Assembly (NCBI GenBank): GCA_958510875.1
Contig: OY294069.1
Coordinates: forward strand, 181,395,112 to 181,459,111
Reading direction: 5' to 3'
Length of the DNA: 64,000 bases
Source of the DNA: Endomychus coccineus
Lineage: Eukaryota > Arthropoda > Insecta > Coleoptera > Endomychidae
The first letter of the stretch is position 1. Each line of letters starts with the position of its first letter. The position numbers and the translations under genes are program-made. The notes beneath the pieces are model-generated. The model had not been told where the DNA came from, ran no database searches, and saw only the letters and a program-made list of their open reading frames with translations. Of the stretch, positions 34,017 to 46,407 are shown piece by piece.

Positions 34017-34616
34017 GTAAGTATTTTTCATGTTGATCTCTCTTTTAATCTATTTTCCTAAATTAAATTGAATGTCACATTACGACGGCAGTGTCACGTA
34101 ATGTAGTCGGATGGGTATAATAGGTTGAATTTTATCGTCAATTTCATCGAATGTACACCCACAAATTTGCTAATTTGTTATAAACAAATTATATTTATCA
34201 TCAAATATACGAATTTGACCAAAATGCCAAGCTTATAGTTGTTTTCTGATAATTTTGGCCTCATGAGTACGATTTCATTTGCTGTTATGATCTTCAAATG
34301 CATAGATGAATTTGTGTTCAACTCAACCAAATGAGACGTACTTGACTCAAAATGACCGGAAGAGATTGAGCTATTTACTTATCGAGGAAATATAGACGAA
34401 AATTGCCAAAATCTCGAGAAAAAAATTGTTGTCAACGGAATTCAATGATGAGGCGTCAATCGACGTGGAATTATGTCTGAAAAAAGTCTACTAGTAAGCG
34501 TTTGGAAGTGTGGCTTACTTGCATTGCTGCACTCATAAATGCATGTAAAAGATGCATTTTCCTAAAGGTATTTTTACAATTTGTGAAAACTAAACAATAA
34601 TCAGTAAAATCAGCTC
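34017..34616. other. nompC intron, nothing recognised
   Basis: AT-rich intron DNA without coding or repeat signature. Confidence 0.4.
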
Positions 34617-34927
34617 AATTTCTCTTCTCGGGGGTTTTTGGGGTCGCTGAACACAAATTCGATGTCCAAAAAATGCTACGGTACACGTGGTGCGCGGGAC
34701 ACCCGGGTCGTCTACTTCTTCATCCAGGATTAATTTTAAAAATTCCCGCGCTAATTTTGAATATGAAAATTATAAAATTCCTTGCAGTGTTGTCCCAGCT
34801 ATTTTCAAAATTAATCCTCGAAGAAGAGGGTAGACCCCGGGTGTCACGCGCATCAGGTGCACTATAGCATTTTTGGACATCGAATTTATGCTCAGGAACT
34901 CCAAAAACCTCCGAGAAGAGAAATTGG
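34617..34927. mobile_element. ~310-bp palindromic MITE
   Basis: The left arm CAATTTCTCTTCTCGG...TTTTTGGGGTCGCTGAACA and right arm GCTCAGGAACTCCAAAAAC...CCGAGAAGAGAAATTG are inverted copies. Inner blocks also pair (CATCGAATTT / AAATTCGATG; CTTCTTCATCCAGGATTAAT / ATTAATCCTCGAAGAAG). It has no coding capacity. Confidence 0.78.
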
Positions 34928-34959
34928 GACTCTCGAATAGACATTATTTCAGTCAATCA

Positions 34960-35600
34960 ATCAGGAAACTTCTCACAGAGTCGTTGGTAATATCACGGTT
35001 TAACTATGGTGATATTGTGTACAGCAATCTTTTGAGTAATCGCAAACAGAATCTACAGAACTTCTTTTGTAGATTTGTCCACTCTTTAAGAAAATACGAT
35101 CATGTCTCTAGCAAAATCATTAAACTGAACTGGTTGACAATAAATAATCGTACCAATTACAATATTTGCAACTTTGTGTGCAAAGTTTTAAGTTCTAAGA
35201 CTCCTACGTCCCTTTACAATAAACTGTTTCCTAGGTCAATGCTACATTCATTGGATGTAAGATCAAAAAAAACACATTTCATGTCCCTCGTCATAAGACT
35301 TCATTGTTTCAGAGGTCGTTCACTTATCTTTCCGTCAGATTCTATAACTCACTGTTGATCAATTGTATGCAATTTTCGAAACAAAAATAAGAATCATTCT
35401 GAAGAAACTCTTCCTGAACACCGACTTGAGCTTGAATCATCTAGGTACCTATGTTATAAATTATTGTTTTGTTTTACGTTTATACATCTCTTTCCTCCTT
35501 TAGTTGACTGTATATGTACATCTTAGGTTAAGTGTAAGAGTAGCGTTCGGCTAAACTGCGCCTATTTTGTACCTTCACCAATAAAGACGATTCATATTCC
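34960..35600 (+). pseudogene. Non-LTR retrotransposon RT C-terminus and 3' tail
   Basis: The open segment reads 'KLLTESLVISRFNYGDIVYS', 'LQNFFCRFVHSLRKYDHVS' and 'LNWLTINNRTNYNICNFVCK', then 'KTPTSLYNKLFPRSM'. This is the thumb and C-terminal connection region of Jockey/CR1-type non-LTR elements ('SRLxYGDxVY', 'LRKYDHVSxxxxxLxWLxxxxR'). A non-coding tail reaches AATAAAGACGATTCATATTC near 35590. It is 5'-truncated, as is usual for LINE insertions. Confidence 0.68.
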
Positions 35601-38075
35601 GTACAGTGACGTATTTATATTTCACAGGCAGTGCGAAACCAACACAATTAAGACATAGTGTAATTCAGAGAATTGATTTTACAGGGTGCGCGGTTAAAAC
35701 TGAACGAATTACGTTTAACAACGAGTGGAAATGTATTGTTCAAGGCCATGCTCAAGTATTACATAAACAAAAGAATAACTATTGATTGAATTAAGGGTAG
35801 CTTGCCTTTTCCGTTCACGAAATTACCTTTCAGCATGAGTAATGTAAATTTGGCATGATTTATCAGATTTTTCTTCCTAGTATTTGATAAAGGTCGTGAA
35901 TGGAATGAATGACTCATATAATTCGACCTCAAGTACTTACGTTGGACTTCTGATAGATTTGTTGAAGTGATTATGAGACTTTTTATTCATATTTACAAAT
36001 CGATATGTAACGTTGCTCTGTCCGAAGAAAATTTCACAATTCTTTCCAGTGTTCCGTGTTCGTTATAATCTACAGGGTACAGGGTGGAACGCACCTTGAA
36101 GAGGAAAGTGTTGGCTTCGAGTTAATTTGAAATTTGCTAAAGAACAATTAGATAATAGTTTACAAGTATAGTACACTGAAATGGTGCTCGTGAAATCTAA
36201 ATGAATATTCAAGAAGTAACAGAGGTTTTACTCGGAGTCCTCGTAAAGCAGTAAATGAGAATTTCGGCTTTATTTAAGCTCACCCAGATTAATAATTATT
36301 CCATTATCTCACCAAAACCAGTCTATAAAGACATAACCATTACTAATTTATATGAGGAAGGTCAGAAGAAGGTGATACAGAATACCACGACTACGAAGTC
36401 ACGCGGATAAATGCTCTATATACTATTAAGAAAAGTTTTTTTTAGCTTATTATTCATTATGAATTATTTGATTAATTTGATTCTTTCAATGTTTTGAATT
36501 CTACCGGCTAGCTTTCTCATTGTATTTTATTTATTTTGAATCTTATGTTTGTTTTGAATTGAATAATGAACTTTTACCTTTTCATTTTTATATTGAATTA
36601 TATATGGAATTAAACACAATGTTCTTTGAATGTTAAAACTTTTAATATTTAAATTTCTATGACTCTAATTTATCTCGGGTATCAATTTTTACGATGTTAT
36701 GTTCAAATAGATCTATGATCTAACGTAAAAATTATTTACTATTTATCTTTGTTTACAAAGTTATAATCTACAATCTTTCTTTCAGATTTACAGACAGATA
36801 ATAATACAATGGAGAAATAATAAATAAACTTACGTTTAGTTTATATCCAAGAATATGTTTTAAAATGTAGGCAATGTTCACTTGGCTTGATCTTCTTATT
36901 AATTTGATAATTCACTTTAACCGTAGGTACACAATTTCTCTGCTATTCACAATAAACACAGGTAAACTATGGTTACTTCTTTTGAAATCAGGAATTGTTG
37001 AAAATTGTTAACTTAGTTTTATTCTTTTTATTAAAGATACAAAACTCTTTAATGATGTTTGGAACTTTATCGAAGGCTGGCTATCGTTCGATATTACTTA
37101 TGAATTGTAGGTTATTGTAACCTTTAAACTTTGTTCGGAGACTTGGAACAATACTTGACTTGTAGAAATTATTTATTTTCTTCGGTTACTTTCAACATTA
37201 CGAAGCTACTGTAACACTTGGGTTCACCGATGTTTATCCAATAAACTAAGGTTATGGAAGCTTTATGAGTTGCTTGAGTACCTTTACTCTTCAGATGTTG
37301 ATGGCTAACTGACTTGGCTTGTCTTCAGATGCCTTTTATAGGCCTTCAAAACCGATGCTACTTGATGTCATATTCAACATATGAGGTGCTTTCTTTACCT
37401 ATCAAGAATGCTTTGATGATTGTTGCAAACTGACATAAGTATAACATTGTTACTCGTCTGACGTTTATAAAATCGCCTCGACCAATCAGAATTTAGTATT
37501 CTATAAATTTTGAATTATTGGAGATTTTCAACTTATTTTAAATGATGATGATTCCTTCCTTTTAAATTAATATTGCCTACATTTTTCCACACACTTTGGT
37601 ATAAGATAACCTATGATTAGGTTATTATTAATATGATTATTCCAATAATTATTATAAATTTGACAGTTTTCATTCTTAAAAACTAATACATAATATAATA
37701 TATCAACAACATTTCTTTAACATTATATAACTCAAATTTACTAATCCTAACTTATATCTATAACATTTTTCAATAGTTTGTGCTATCTCATGATAGTTTT
37801 TGTAATCATTTTAATTATGATTTCTGCCTTCAACATTGTACGTTTATTCACTTTCACTGAAGTTCTTGTTTTACACTTCTATTCTAATTACATTGTTGTT
37901 TATTATGTTTTACATTGTTTATTATATTATACTAACTATTATTTAACTTTTAATATTGTTTTTTAAGTCTATATAATATCTTTTTATTAATCTTTTCTGA
38001 TTTTCAATGTTCGGTAAGTTCTAATTTTTATCATTTTTATTGTTTAGGAAATGAAATCATAACAATACGTTTCAG
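35601..38075. other. AT-rich nompC intron, nothing recognised
   Basis: Roughly 2.5 kb, strongly AT-rich, especially 36400-38050. Open frames here are short and low-complexity. I see no transposon protein or RNA gene. Confidence 0.45.
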
Positions 38076-38241
38076 GGCTATAATTCGATGCATCTGGCTT
38101 GTTATGGTGGACACGTGACCGTAGTAGGTTTACTCTTGAGTAGATCGGCCGAATTGCTACAAAGTCACGATAAACATGGGAAAACTGGTCTTCACATCGC
38201 TTCTACACACGGCCATTACCAAATGGTTGAAGTTCTGTTAG
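38076..38241 (+). CDS. nompC: nompC exon (ankyrin)
   Basis: 166 bp, phase 0 in and phase 1 out. Acceptor TTTCAG|GGC, donor TTAG|GTGAGA. It encodes 'GYNSMHLACYGGHVTVVG', 'SRSAELLQSHDKHGK' and 'GLHIASTHGHYQMVEVLL'. Confidence 0.96.
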
Positions 38242-38504
38242 GTGAGATCATATATTTATTTTTAACGCCACCATGCATGTATTTTTTAACTAATAATGCA
38301 ACCAGTCTAAATTTTTCTTCGCTCGATATTATGAAACAGTATTGAAACCAAACATGCCGTGACTTCCAAGCGGTAAAAACAACTTATACTGATAAGAGTT
38401 TTTCTAGCATATATTTCATTCTTAATTAGGAAGAACTAAGGTTGAGGGTTAAACAGTTGCATGACCGTTAGGATCAAGATAGATAACGAAATTTATATTT
38501 GTAG

Positions 38505-39082
38505 GTCAAGGTGCCGAAATCAATGCTCCAGATAGGAACGGATGGACACCTTTGCATTGTGCTTCGAAAGCCGGCTGTTTCGACGTTGTCAAATTGCTTT
38601 CTGAATCGGGAGCGTCACCCAAATCCGAAACCAATCAAGGAGCAGTTCCGATCTGGTTCGCGGCTTCGGAAGGTCACCACGGCGTCCTAGAATACCTGAT
38701 GACCAAAGAGCACGACACGTACACGCTGATGGAGGACAGACGGTTCGTCTACAATCTCATGGTGTGCTCGAAGAATCACAACAACAAACCGATCGAAGAA
38801 TTCGTTCTGGTATCGCCGGCACCGGTCGACACCGCGGCCAAATTGTCCAACATACTGATCCAGTTGTCGAACAAGGAGAAAGAGAGGGCGAAGGATTTGA
38901 TAGCGGCGGGGAAGTTTTGCGAGGCGATGGCCACCGAATTGTTGGCGTTGGCAGCTGGGGCCGACTCGGCGGGGAAAGTTCTGACGGCGACCGATAGACG
39001 GAGCGTCGAGTTTCTCGATGTCCTCATAGAAAACGAACAGAAGGAAGTTATAGCACATACTGTGGTCCAACGTTATCTGCAG
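38505..39082 (+). CDS. nompC: nompC exon (last ankyrins and linker helices)
   Basis: 578 bp, phase 1 in and phase 0 out. Acceptor TTTGTAG|GT, donor CAG|GTAAAG. The last ankyrin repeats ('GWTPLHCASKAGCFDV', 'AVPIWFAASEGHHGV') lead into the linker domain that connects the spring to the channel: 'KEHDTYTLMEDRRFVYNL', 'SPAPVDTAAKLSNI', 'DRRSVEFLDVLIENEQKE'. These residues are nearly invariant in insects. Confidence 0.97.
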
Positions 39083-39998
39083 GTAAAGAATAGGTAAACT
39101 TTCTAATTTTCCAAATAGGCAATTTACATGTAACAGTTGGACAATCTTGATTCCGGGTAGAGGTGGATTGTTCGAGACCCATTGAAAAGTGAAGCTGAAC
39201 TGAATGTTGCGAGACCTTTGGAAAGCGTTTTCCCAAGGTAACGAACGTGTCAACAAATGTGACACGTTCCACTGTCTTACTTTTCGAAACAGGTCGCTTA
39301 AAGATACTAACGTCACGATAAGCTGTGTCCATTGAAATACGGATATGGATTGACATACCCGAAGGGTCTTTTAGATGATACCCACTCCAGACTTTCTGGC
39401 CGGAAATTGAATTTTTTGCCAAAATGATCTCAACCAATTTTCCATATCTGGGTTCAATTATACAGTATTTCGAGCTAAAACTTATAAAACACGATTTTAT
39501 TTGTCCATAATGGATGGTCATCCAAGTCCAGGCTGAAAGAAATGGTTTGTTCAAGCCAATCCAATATAAATGCACAAGTTCAAGTCAGATGAACGGGTAG
39601 CATCAATAATATCAATTTGTCGAGGGCCGTTATATTCGGGAAAAATTTAAATCTAATTGAACAAAAATTATTCCTTTTACTTCTTGTGTTCCTTCATGCT
39701 CCTAATAATTATAAATCACGCGGATTAGACTTGAGAGGATTGATAAGAGCTTTTGGCATTAAAACTTCGTAATTATTAGTTGGCAATAAGCAACGGAAGA
39801 GAAATGTTTACGGAGGACAGCAGTGGTTGAACCGCATGGATTGCGAAATTCGAGATTATCTAAGTCTCAGTCTACGGACATCCCCTAGTTCTAAAATATG
39901 TGAGGAAAGTATGGGAAAATTGCAGTTTTCAAAGAGTACAACGACCAACCAAAACTTGATTCTTTACCTGTGATGCCCAAAACTAATTTCTGTTTCAG
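39083..39998. other. nompC intron with a long antisense open frame
   Basis: A 175-codon antisense frame (39575 to 39048) overlaps the 3' end of the previous exon. It resembles no family I know and includes antisense exon text, so I treat it as chance. Confidence 0.35.
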
Positions 39999-40689
39999 GA
40001 ACTTTGGCGAGGACCACTCAACTGGACGGCGTGGCGGACGCTCCTTCTCTTCGTGTTGTTCATAATCTGTCCACCTGTATGGATAGCATTCACTCTCCCA
40101 TTAGGCCATAAGTTCCATAAAGTTCCGATAATTAAGTTCATGTCTTATTTAACATCGCACGTTTATCTCATGCTCTTCCTCCTCATAGTGGGCATAACCC
40201 CTCCTTATCCAGTCGTCAGGTACAGTTTGCTACCGTACTGGTACGAATGGATCCTGTTGGTATGGCTCAGTGGTCTCTTGCTGTTCGAATTGACCAATCC
40301 GAGCGATAAATCCGGTCTGGGCTGGATCAAACTGTCCGTGTTGTTATTCAGCATCTTCGGCGTCGGTACCCATCTGCTGGGCCTGCTGTTCGTCGAGAAA
40401 ATCTACTGGCCAACTCTCATGTACTGTCGGAATCAACTGTTCGCGCTCTCATTCGTTTTGGCGTGCGTTCAGATCTTAGATTTCCTGTCCTTTCATCATC
40501 TGTTCGGACCGTGGGCTATAATCATCGGCAACTTGATGAAGGATTTGGCCAGATTTTTGGCCGTACTCGCCATATTCGTCTTCGGTTTTTCGATGCAGGT
40601 GGTCGCCTTGAATCAACCCTTCAGAAATTATTCGCAAGACGACGTGATGAGGCTTCAGAAGCCGAGAAGAAGAGGATATTTCGAAGACG
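39999..40689 (+). CDS. nompC: nompC exon (pre-S1 to S5)
   Basis: 691 bp, phase 0 in and phase 1 out. Acceptor TTTCAG|GAA, donor GACG|GTAAGT. It holds the transmembrane half of the channel up to S5: S1 in 'LLLFVLFIICPPVWIAF', S2 in 'SHVYLMLFLLIVGI', S3 in 'ILLVWLSGLLLFEL', then 'LFALSFVLACVQILDFL' as S4 and 'DLARFLAVLAIFVFGFSM' as S5. It ends at 'RRRGYFED' plus one base, which any of the four downstream pore exons can complete. Confidence 0.97.
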
Positions 40690-41618
40690 GTAAGTTTGGT
40701 GGTTCCTTATTGATTTCTAGGTTCGTATTGTGAGGTCTTCTGGAGATATGTTCTTGTCCGTAGCATTTGTTCATTATTCAAACTTTGCAACCATTACAAT
40801 CTACATGTTCATATGCCCTTGCAATACCAAAATAATCAGAATTTCGGAAAAGAAAATCAATAGATTGTACCAGATATAATTATACAAATTGTTGTTTTGT
40901 TCTATGGTCGGTTGATGAGAGATTTATTGCTTGCTGGACTCATGTCCAATGAGTCGCGAGCCATTTCAATAAATGGAAACTAGTTAAAACTAGTATAGAA
41001 CATCAGATACTGAATACTATATGAAATGTGATTTAGTTCACACTAACACCCTTTTCCACTCAAATAGTAATGTATCCAAAGCACGAAACTTGGTGAACAT
41101 TACCTGTCGATAAAACTACAACCTGAAATATTTCAGGTTGAAACAATCAACCACTAAGACATCTTTTCTTAAAACTTTTTTTTTGATAAAAATTTTTCCT
41201 CCCAAAATACATGTCTAAAAAGCCCCATTCATTCACTAACTTTTTCGAAAAGTTAAGAATTTACGAAAAAAAAATAAATGCATTGCACGGGAGGTTGTAA
41301 GAAGTGATTAAATAAAGGTGTTGATCGTGGACTATCTTCTTCAAATGTATTGTTTTGAAATTATTTAACATTAGATTTATTACTTGGTTAGGTAAGTTGA
41401 AGTTGGTTTAGTTAATTTCAGTGTAACTTGAAAAGAAATGATTGAGAACAGTTGGGAACATTAGGGTTCATGTTGAATAACATTTTATCAAAAAGTAGTT
41501 AACCAAATAGTTAACCTATGATCCTACTAGGCTAAGAAGCTTAGAACTAAGAATAAAATCAACAAACGATGAATAAATTAACAAAGAACTAAGACATGTC
41601 GAATTTTGACAATACAAT
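40690..41618. other. nompC intron, nothing recognised
   Basis: AT-rich, no recognisable element. Confidence 0.4.
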
Positions 41619-42130
41619 CTACAAAAAATGTTGGAAATGACCGCCTTCAGCTTCAATACAAGCATCTAGTCTTTCTCTAATAGAATTGCGTATGCATTGA
41701 AATATTCCTGGTGGATTTCTAATATCTTCACACTCTGCTACAATGTGGTTTCGCAAATCATCGATATTTTCAACTGGGCTGGAATGAACCAAAGATTTCA
41801 GATATCCCCATATGTAAAAAAAAATGTAAAGGATTAGGGTCCTAGACCTAGCCATCGATTGACATACACCTTATCCGAGTGATTTCTTGCACGTTACTAA
41901 AATTGGGTGGCGCGCCATCGTACATAAGCCATAAATGTCACCTAAGTTGAATGGGAACGTCTTCAAGAAGAACAGGTAATTCTTCAAGAAGATGACAATA
42001 TGAGTCACCATCTAATCTTAGTGTGAGAAAATAGGGACCAGTTAGATGATCGTCAATAATTCCGAGCCACACATTTAATGAAAATTGATACTGATGATTT
42101 TCTTCAAAAAAGCCACAAGGATTTTCTTCA
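41619..42130 (-). pseudogene. mariner-like transposase fragment
   Basis: In changing frames the minus strand reads 'AEENPCGFFEENHQYQFSLN', 'VWLGIIDDHLTGPYFL', 'LMYDGAPPNFSNVQEI' (second catalytic Asp) and then, in a 78-codon segment, 'YIWGYLKSLVHSSPVENIDD' to 'IEAEGGHFQHFL'. This is the same family as the element at 49279-51609 but a different lineage. Frameshifts and the loss of the third Asp motif ('PDLTPLD') make it dead. Confidence 0.75.
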
Positions 42131-42179
42131 GCCCAAATGTGATTGTTGTCAAAATTTCTGGTACAATATCTTGCGACCT

Positions 42180-42830
42180 TTTCGCCTGAACGCCCGCTTA
42201 AATGCCGTGCAGCAAGATCTTATGCTCAAGGGTCATGTGACAAGCCGATACACGGTGTCGAAACGTTCGGCTTGTCAACAAGATAGACCTACGGCAACCT
42301 AAGGTCGGCCAGGCTTACATCCAAGACCGAGATATCCATAACAGCTTGCCAAGATGGCGTAATCAACACTTTGGTCTATCGCCACAACGTGATGGGTATG
42401 TTGGTTCCTGGTTACAGCTGCAGAGACTGTCGAAAGGTGCCTGAGACGCTTTTCCACCTGCTGTCGGTATGTCCGGCAACCGCGATGTACACCCATCGCC
42501 ATAATGGGTCACTACGGGGGCTGTATTACCATCTAAGGGAAACGAAAAATGCCAGTGCTACTGGCATAACCCGTTTCCGACCTTCAGGTCCATACACGTA
42601 AATGGACCTGACATTGTCCTCCTCGATAAATAAACAAAGACTATATATGTCATCGAATTCTCTGCTCCGGTAGAGAAGAACATAGTCTTAAAAGAGGAGG
42701 AAAAATGGACAAAGTATCAAGATCTGCTTTCGAGCACCGCACGTTATATCCAGGCCACAACGTCGTACTAATGGTTCTGATTATCGTTGCATTCGAATTT
42801 GAAGATCAACTCGGCACAGATCTTGATCAA
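42180..42830 (+). pseudogene. R2-like retrotransposon C-terminal endonuclease remnant
   Basis: A degenerate plus-strand coding region carries a Cys/His knuckle 'CRDCRKVPETLFHLLSVCP' followed by 'MYTHRHN'. It then has 'GPDIVLLDK' and 'KTIYVIEFSAPVEKNIVLKE', the PD...E pattern of a restriction-like endonuclease. This order is typical of the C-terminus of R2-type site-specific non-LTR retrotransposons. Stops interrupt it. A sister copy of its last part lies at 47755-48060. Confidence 0.65.
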
Positions 42831-42984
42831 CCGGATGCAGTCAATGAGGCTACTTAAGGAACACGATTTGGGAACCTGAAGCTACCGATCGGTGGGGAGA
42901 AGTAGCTTCTGTTTTTGCGGCCGCGATTGTTGCTGCGAAGCAGTCTCGACCAGGTATTTATGTAAAAAAGGATATACATATCTA

Positions 42985-43215
42985 AGATTTTAATCCATTC
43001 TAATGTATTTGAAACACTCATTGATTCGAATGTTTCGTAAGAGATAACCATATGCCCAGTGGGTCAGTTCTATTGCTTTTTCTTCACTTTTGAAATGCCT
43101 AAAATGTTCTTTGTATCCTCTTTGTTGCGCCGACGTTACATATATTTCAGACTCGTTTTTTTTAACTTGTAAGAGATATTTAAATTTATTGTTAATCCTG
43201 AAGAGACAGGCTAGA
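42985..43215 (-). pseudogene. Possible PLE GIY-YIG fragment
   Basis: The minus strand reads 'ESEIYVTSAQQRGYKEHFRH' then 'FKSEEKAIELTHWAYGYL' across shifts. The 'YKEHxRxFKSE' part resembles the GIY-YIG Arg/Glu-His region of PLEs, but the YIG half is not preserved. Confidence 0.3.
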
Positions 43216-44313
43216 TATTAAATTTGGAAAAGCAATTTAGGATTTCATTTATCCTACTAGAATAATGAGTGAAACTTCTGTATTTGGGATTATTTGTTGA
43301 TCAGACAAACAACGATTACGGTTGTGATACATTTTTAATAGTCAACAATGTAATAGATCAAATTCCAGTTGCACTGTAAATATATACGAATAACACGTTT
43401 ACTGATATAGAAATGGAGAATTTGACAGAAGACGCAGAATGGTTAGACGTTGCGACCGCATCGTGGAATGTACCCAAACACGGGGGGGCACTCCGTAAGA
43501 AACGGCCCCCCATCACTGGGAGTAAGTGATCTGTGCTGATGAAGTGTATCGAAACGTCGTGTCGTGTCTGGTGTTTGTACTTTGTCTTTTTGTAGCTAAC
43601 ATGTCCAGTTTTTTCGCAGGTGTTTTGTGTGTACAAGTCGCGCAGACCGATTAGCTTCTGTTATGTCCCGATGGTGTGTTGTTTGAGCCGACCTGATATA
43701 GGTCTGTGTATGTCTTTTACATGTTTTAGATTTAGTAGAACCAGATATTGTGACGTCTCTATCTGTTTGTTGCGAGATAGTCTGATTATTTGCGCTTTAT
43801 TACTTCTCAAATTCGTTCGACGAGTGCGAGCAGTTTAGTTGACATATCGTCCATACATAATAAAAGACGCTCAACCTCCAAATATTGGTGTCTGGTACTT
43901 TATTTTCTATTTGCTTTCGTTTGATAAAAATGATTTTCATTGAATCATTAGAAATAGTAGAAACACATAGAAATAAACCTGCAATGAGTAAGAACGAATG
44001 TTTTCACAAACTAAACATCCTCTGACCAGAGTTTCCAAAGAGTAATTAACCATGAGATAACTACGAGGGCAGTGCCAAAAATTCATCTCTTCTCTATATA
44101 GTTGAACGTGGTTCTATGAAATCTATGAGAAGAATGTCCTCACAACCACAAAGCATCATAGGCAGTATGTTATTTGTTAACTGAGAGATCCTAAATTTTC
44201 TTGGTGATGCTTCTCCTTCTGTCCTCCATTCCATCGAATCGTATTAGAGAGAAATGGTTTCATCTCTGTGACATTTGTCTTCAACAGGTCCACAGAGTTT
44301 TCTCCTCAGAGCT
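43216..44313. other. nompC intron, no clear gene
   Basis: It includes a GC-richer patch at 43430-43560 with GCTGATGAAGTGTATCGAAACGTCG, superficially like a PLE end. I recognise nothing else. Confidence 0.35.
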
Positions 44314-44640
44314 CCAGAAAAATAATATTGTTGATGAATAATAAGAAAGAATCCAGTTGTCTTGATGCACCTTTGAAGAATAAGATATCATCTACATATC
44401 TGAATCAGAAATGAATATGGTTTTTAGCTGGAGTGAAATTCAAATACTATACTTCAATGAAGGAAATAAAACTATCTGCCGAAAAAGGACTTGATCATTG
44501 AAGTTACAATAATGAATTTCCTTTTGAATGAAACCACATTTATTTCTGGTTCAGATACGTAGATGATTTCTCATCCTTCTTTAAAGGTACATCGAGACAA
44601 CTGGATTTTTTCTTATCATTCATCAATGATATTCATCCTA
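44314..44640. mobile_element. Small fold-back of PLE reverse transcriptase
   Basis: Two head-to-head RT fragments. The minus arm (about 44497-44314) reads 'SPFSADSFISFIE' and 'FRYVDDILFF' then 'GASRQLDSFLLFINNI'. The plus arm (about 44515-44640) reads 'FRYVDDFSSFF', 'GTSRQLDFFLSFINDIHPN'. Both carry the YVDD catalytic box of Penelope-type RTs, and the arms pair with moderate divergence. It is the third fold-back PLE in the window and appears older than PLE-2. Confidence 0.68.
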
Positions 44641-45670
44641 ACAATGATATTTTAATTTTAAGGCAAAAATAAATACGATATTCGTGTTTATCTCGTCGAT
44701 TTTTGTACGTTATCCAGAAGCCGAAATCTTGAAGAATTTGCAAGCACAAGCCACTTTGAACGCACGAAATCAGTTTTCAGTGCTAGCGCGCAATGCCTCA
44801 CGCTCCGGCAGCCACGCACGCTTAGCTTTGTTACTCAATTTCTAATACTATGGATCAATGAAACATATCCCAGTATTTTTTTATTGAAAATGTATCAAAC
44901 ATTAACCTCCATAAAACACACTTCTGTATAACGTGAAATAAAAAAATTATCGCTGGTCCAGAAGATCGTAGGTGAAATTTTTTTTTTCCAATTCGTAAAA
45001 AAATGTTAGAAATCGATTTCCGTCAAAGATATTTTTCTAAAATTAAAATTGTAAAACTAATCTGAAAAAAACATGTTAAAAAAGAAGAAATTTTTTCAAA
45101 GTAATTTTTTCACCCTAAAAATTGGAAGAATCGCTACGTTTCTTCAATAAAATTATAGCACAACTCTTCATGAAGAAAATGAGCCCAAAATCGTTACTCC
45201 AGGACCATTTCCTGAGAAGATCTAGCCAATTTATGAGAGCGTCTTTTTTTCGAAAAATCGATATATTTTGAAAAATAATCAATATTTCGAATCAGGAAAA
45301 AAAGTGCTCTCTTAGCTTGCCATGGGCTATATGTACAGGAAACAATACATATGGAAACGTAATAGTTAACGACTTCTCCCCGATTTTTAACGGTTATTTC
45401 AATATAACTCGAAAAGTATGAATGATATTGATAATTATGAATCGATACCTACAACTTTTTCATTTAACTTTTTCCGATCCGAGCTATAGTTTTTTAATTA
45501 TTTAAGAAAAACCACTTTTTGCAACTTTGCCAATTTTTTAGGTTATGTTCGCCATTTCAGATCGAGTTGCATTTACGAAAACTCACCTTTAAATTCAATT
45601 TCCTATACGCTCATATTTTTTTTTTCCAGGTATTAATTTCTGCACGCATTTCTGTCTATTGCTTGGTCTA
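44641..45670. other. nompC intron, nothing recognised
   Basis: Mostly A/T-rich text. A GC-richer patch at 44790-44830 was not identified. Confidence 0.35.
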
Positions 45671-45870
45671 TTGGAAGATCGAATCGTTATATAGGAACTA
45701 GGTGTAATAAATATTTGAGATCTTTTAAATTTAATAAGACAGATCCTCCTTTTTCTAACCATATTCTGGAAACACAGGACATACCTTCGCAAAATTTGAA
45801 AAAAATCGTATTTTGCATTGTCAGAGCAAAAGTTTAAAATTGAACATCCTAGAATCAGTAATATATCGAC
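45671..45870 (+). pseudogene. PLE GIY-YIG fragment inside unit A
   Basis: It reads 'RYIGTRCNKYLRSFKFNKT' then 'PPFSNHILETQDIPSQN' and 'KIVFCIVRAKV', a decayed GIY-YIG C-terminal half of a Penelope-like element. The same fragment occurs in unit B. Confidence 0.62.
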
Positions 45871-46037
45871 AATAACATTCTTAATGATCTATTATATTTG
45901 TATTACAGCCTGCTTCTCAATGTTCTTGTAACATGATATGTTCATACAAAATTCTATCGTTTCGCCCTTCAAAATGTGATTGTATTGTAAAACTAAAACA
46001 CCACTATGTTGGTGTCACTTTTATTTGTAACTTCCGT

Positions 46038-46071
46038 TACTCGAGTTTCAGCGTTATTACACCATCTTCAG
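46038..46071 (-). ncRNA. Hammerhead-like motif, third PLE family (unit A)
   Basis: The minus strand reads CTGAAGA, extra T, stem II GGTGT-AATA-ACGCT (one G-U pair), GAAA, self-complementary stem III ACTCGAGT, then A. The core residues are intact, but I could not pair a stem I. Confidence 0.42.
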
Positions 46072-46407
46072 CCAGAATATACCTTGATCTATGTCAGGAT
46101 ATAGTTTCCTCATTCTAAAAAACTCACTGAATCGCTTTATTTTATATGGATATTTAATAGTTAAAACAAAAATTGGAAAGGATTATCCTTAAATCAATTG
46201 CAAGCAAAACTTTCATAACATTGTATCAATGGAACATACAATGTGGTGGTAAGAATTGCGCCAAATTCAATTCAATCGCCGTGGCAGATAGCTCTAAATA
46301 CTATTCGAAGACCAATCAATCAGACGATCGATTATCTGTGCTAGCATGTGGTGACGATACCAACCTTAGTTGAACTGTCCTACTTAACAAGTACCTGATG
46401 TTCGTAG

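Noticed and set aside
38687..39316. A 209-codon antisense open frame across nompC exon 38505-39082.
   Set aside because: It is the shadow of a GC-rich, strongly conserved coding exon on the plus strand.
39048..39575. A 175-codon antisense open frame in the nompC intron.
   Set aside because: It overlaps the end of a conserved exon, has no recognisable family and no neighbouring exon; most likely a chance frame.
43520..43560. GCTGATGAAGTGTATCGAAACGTCG looked like a fourth hammerhead-like PLE end.
   Set aside because: CTGATGA and GAAAC are present, but the 7-8 bases between them do not form a stable stem II and no stem I is visible.
43358..43838. Short open frames on both strands near a GC-richer patch.
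   Set aside because: No recognisable protein motif; treated as old repeat DNA.
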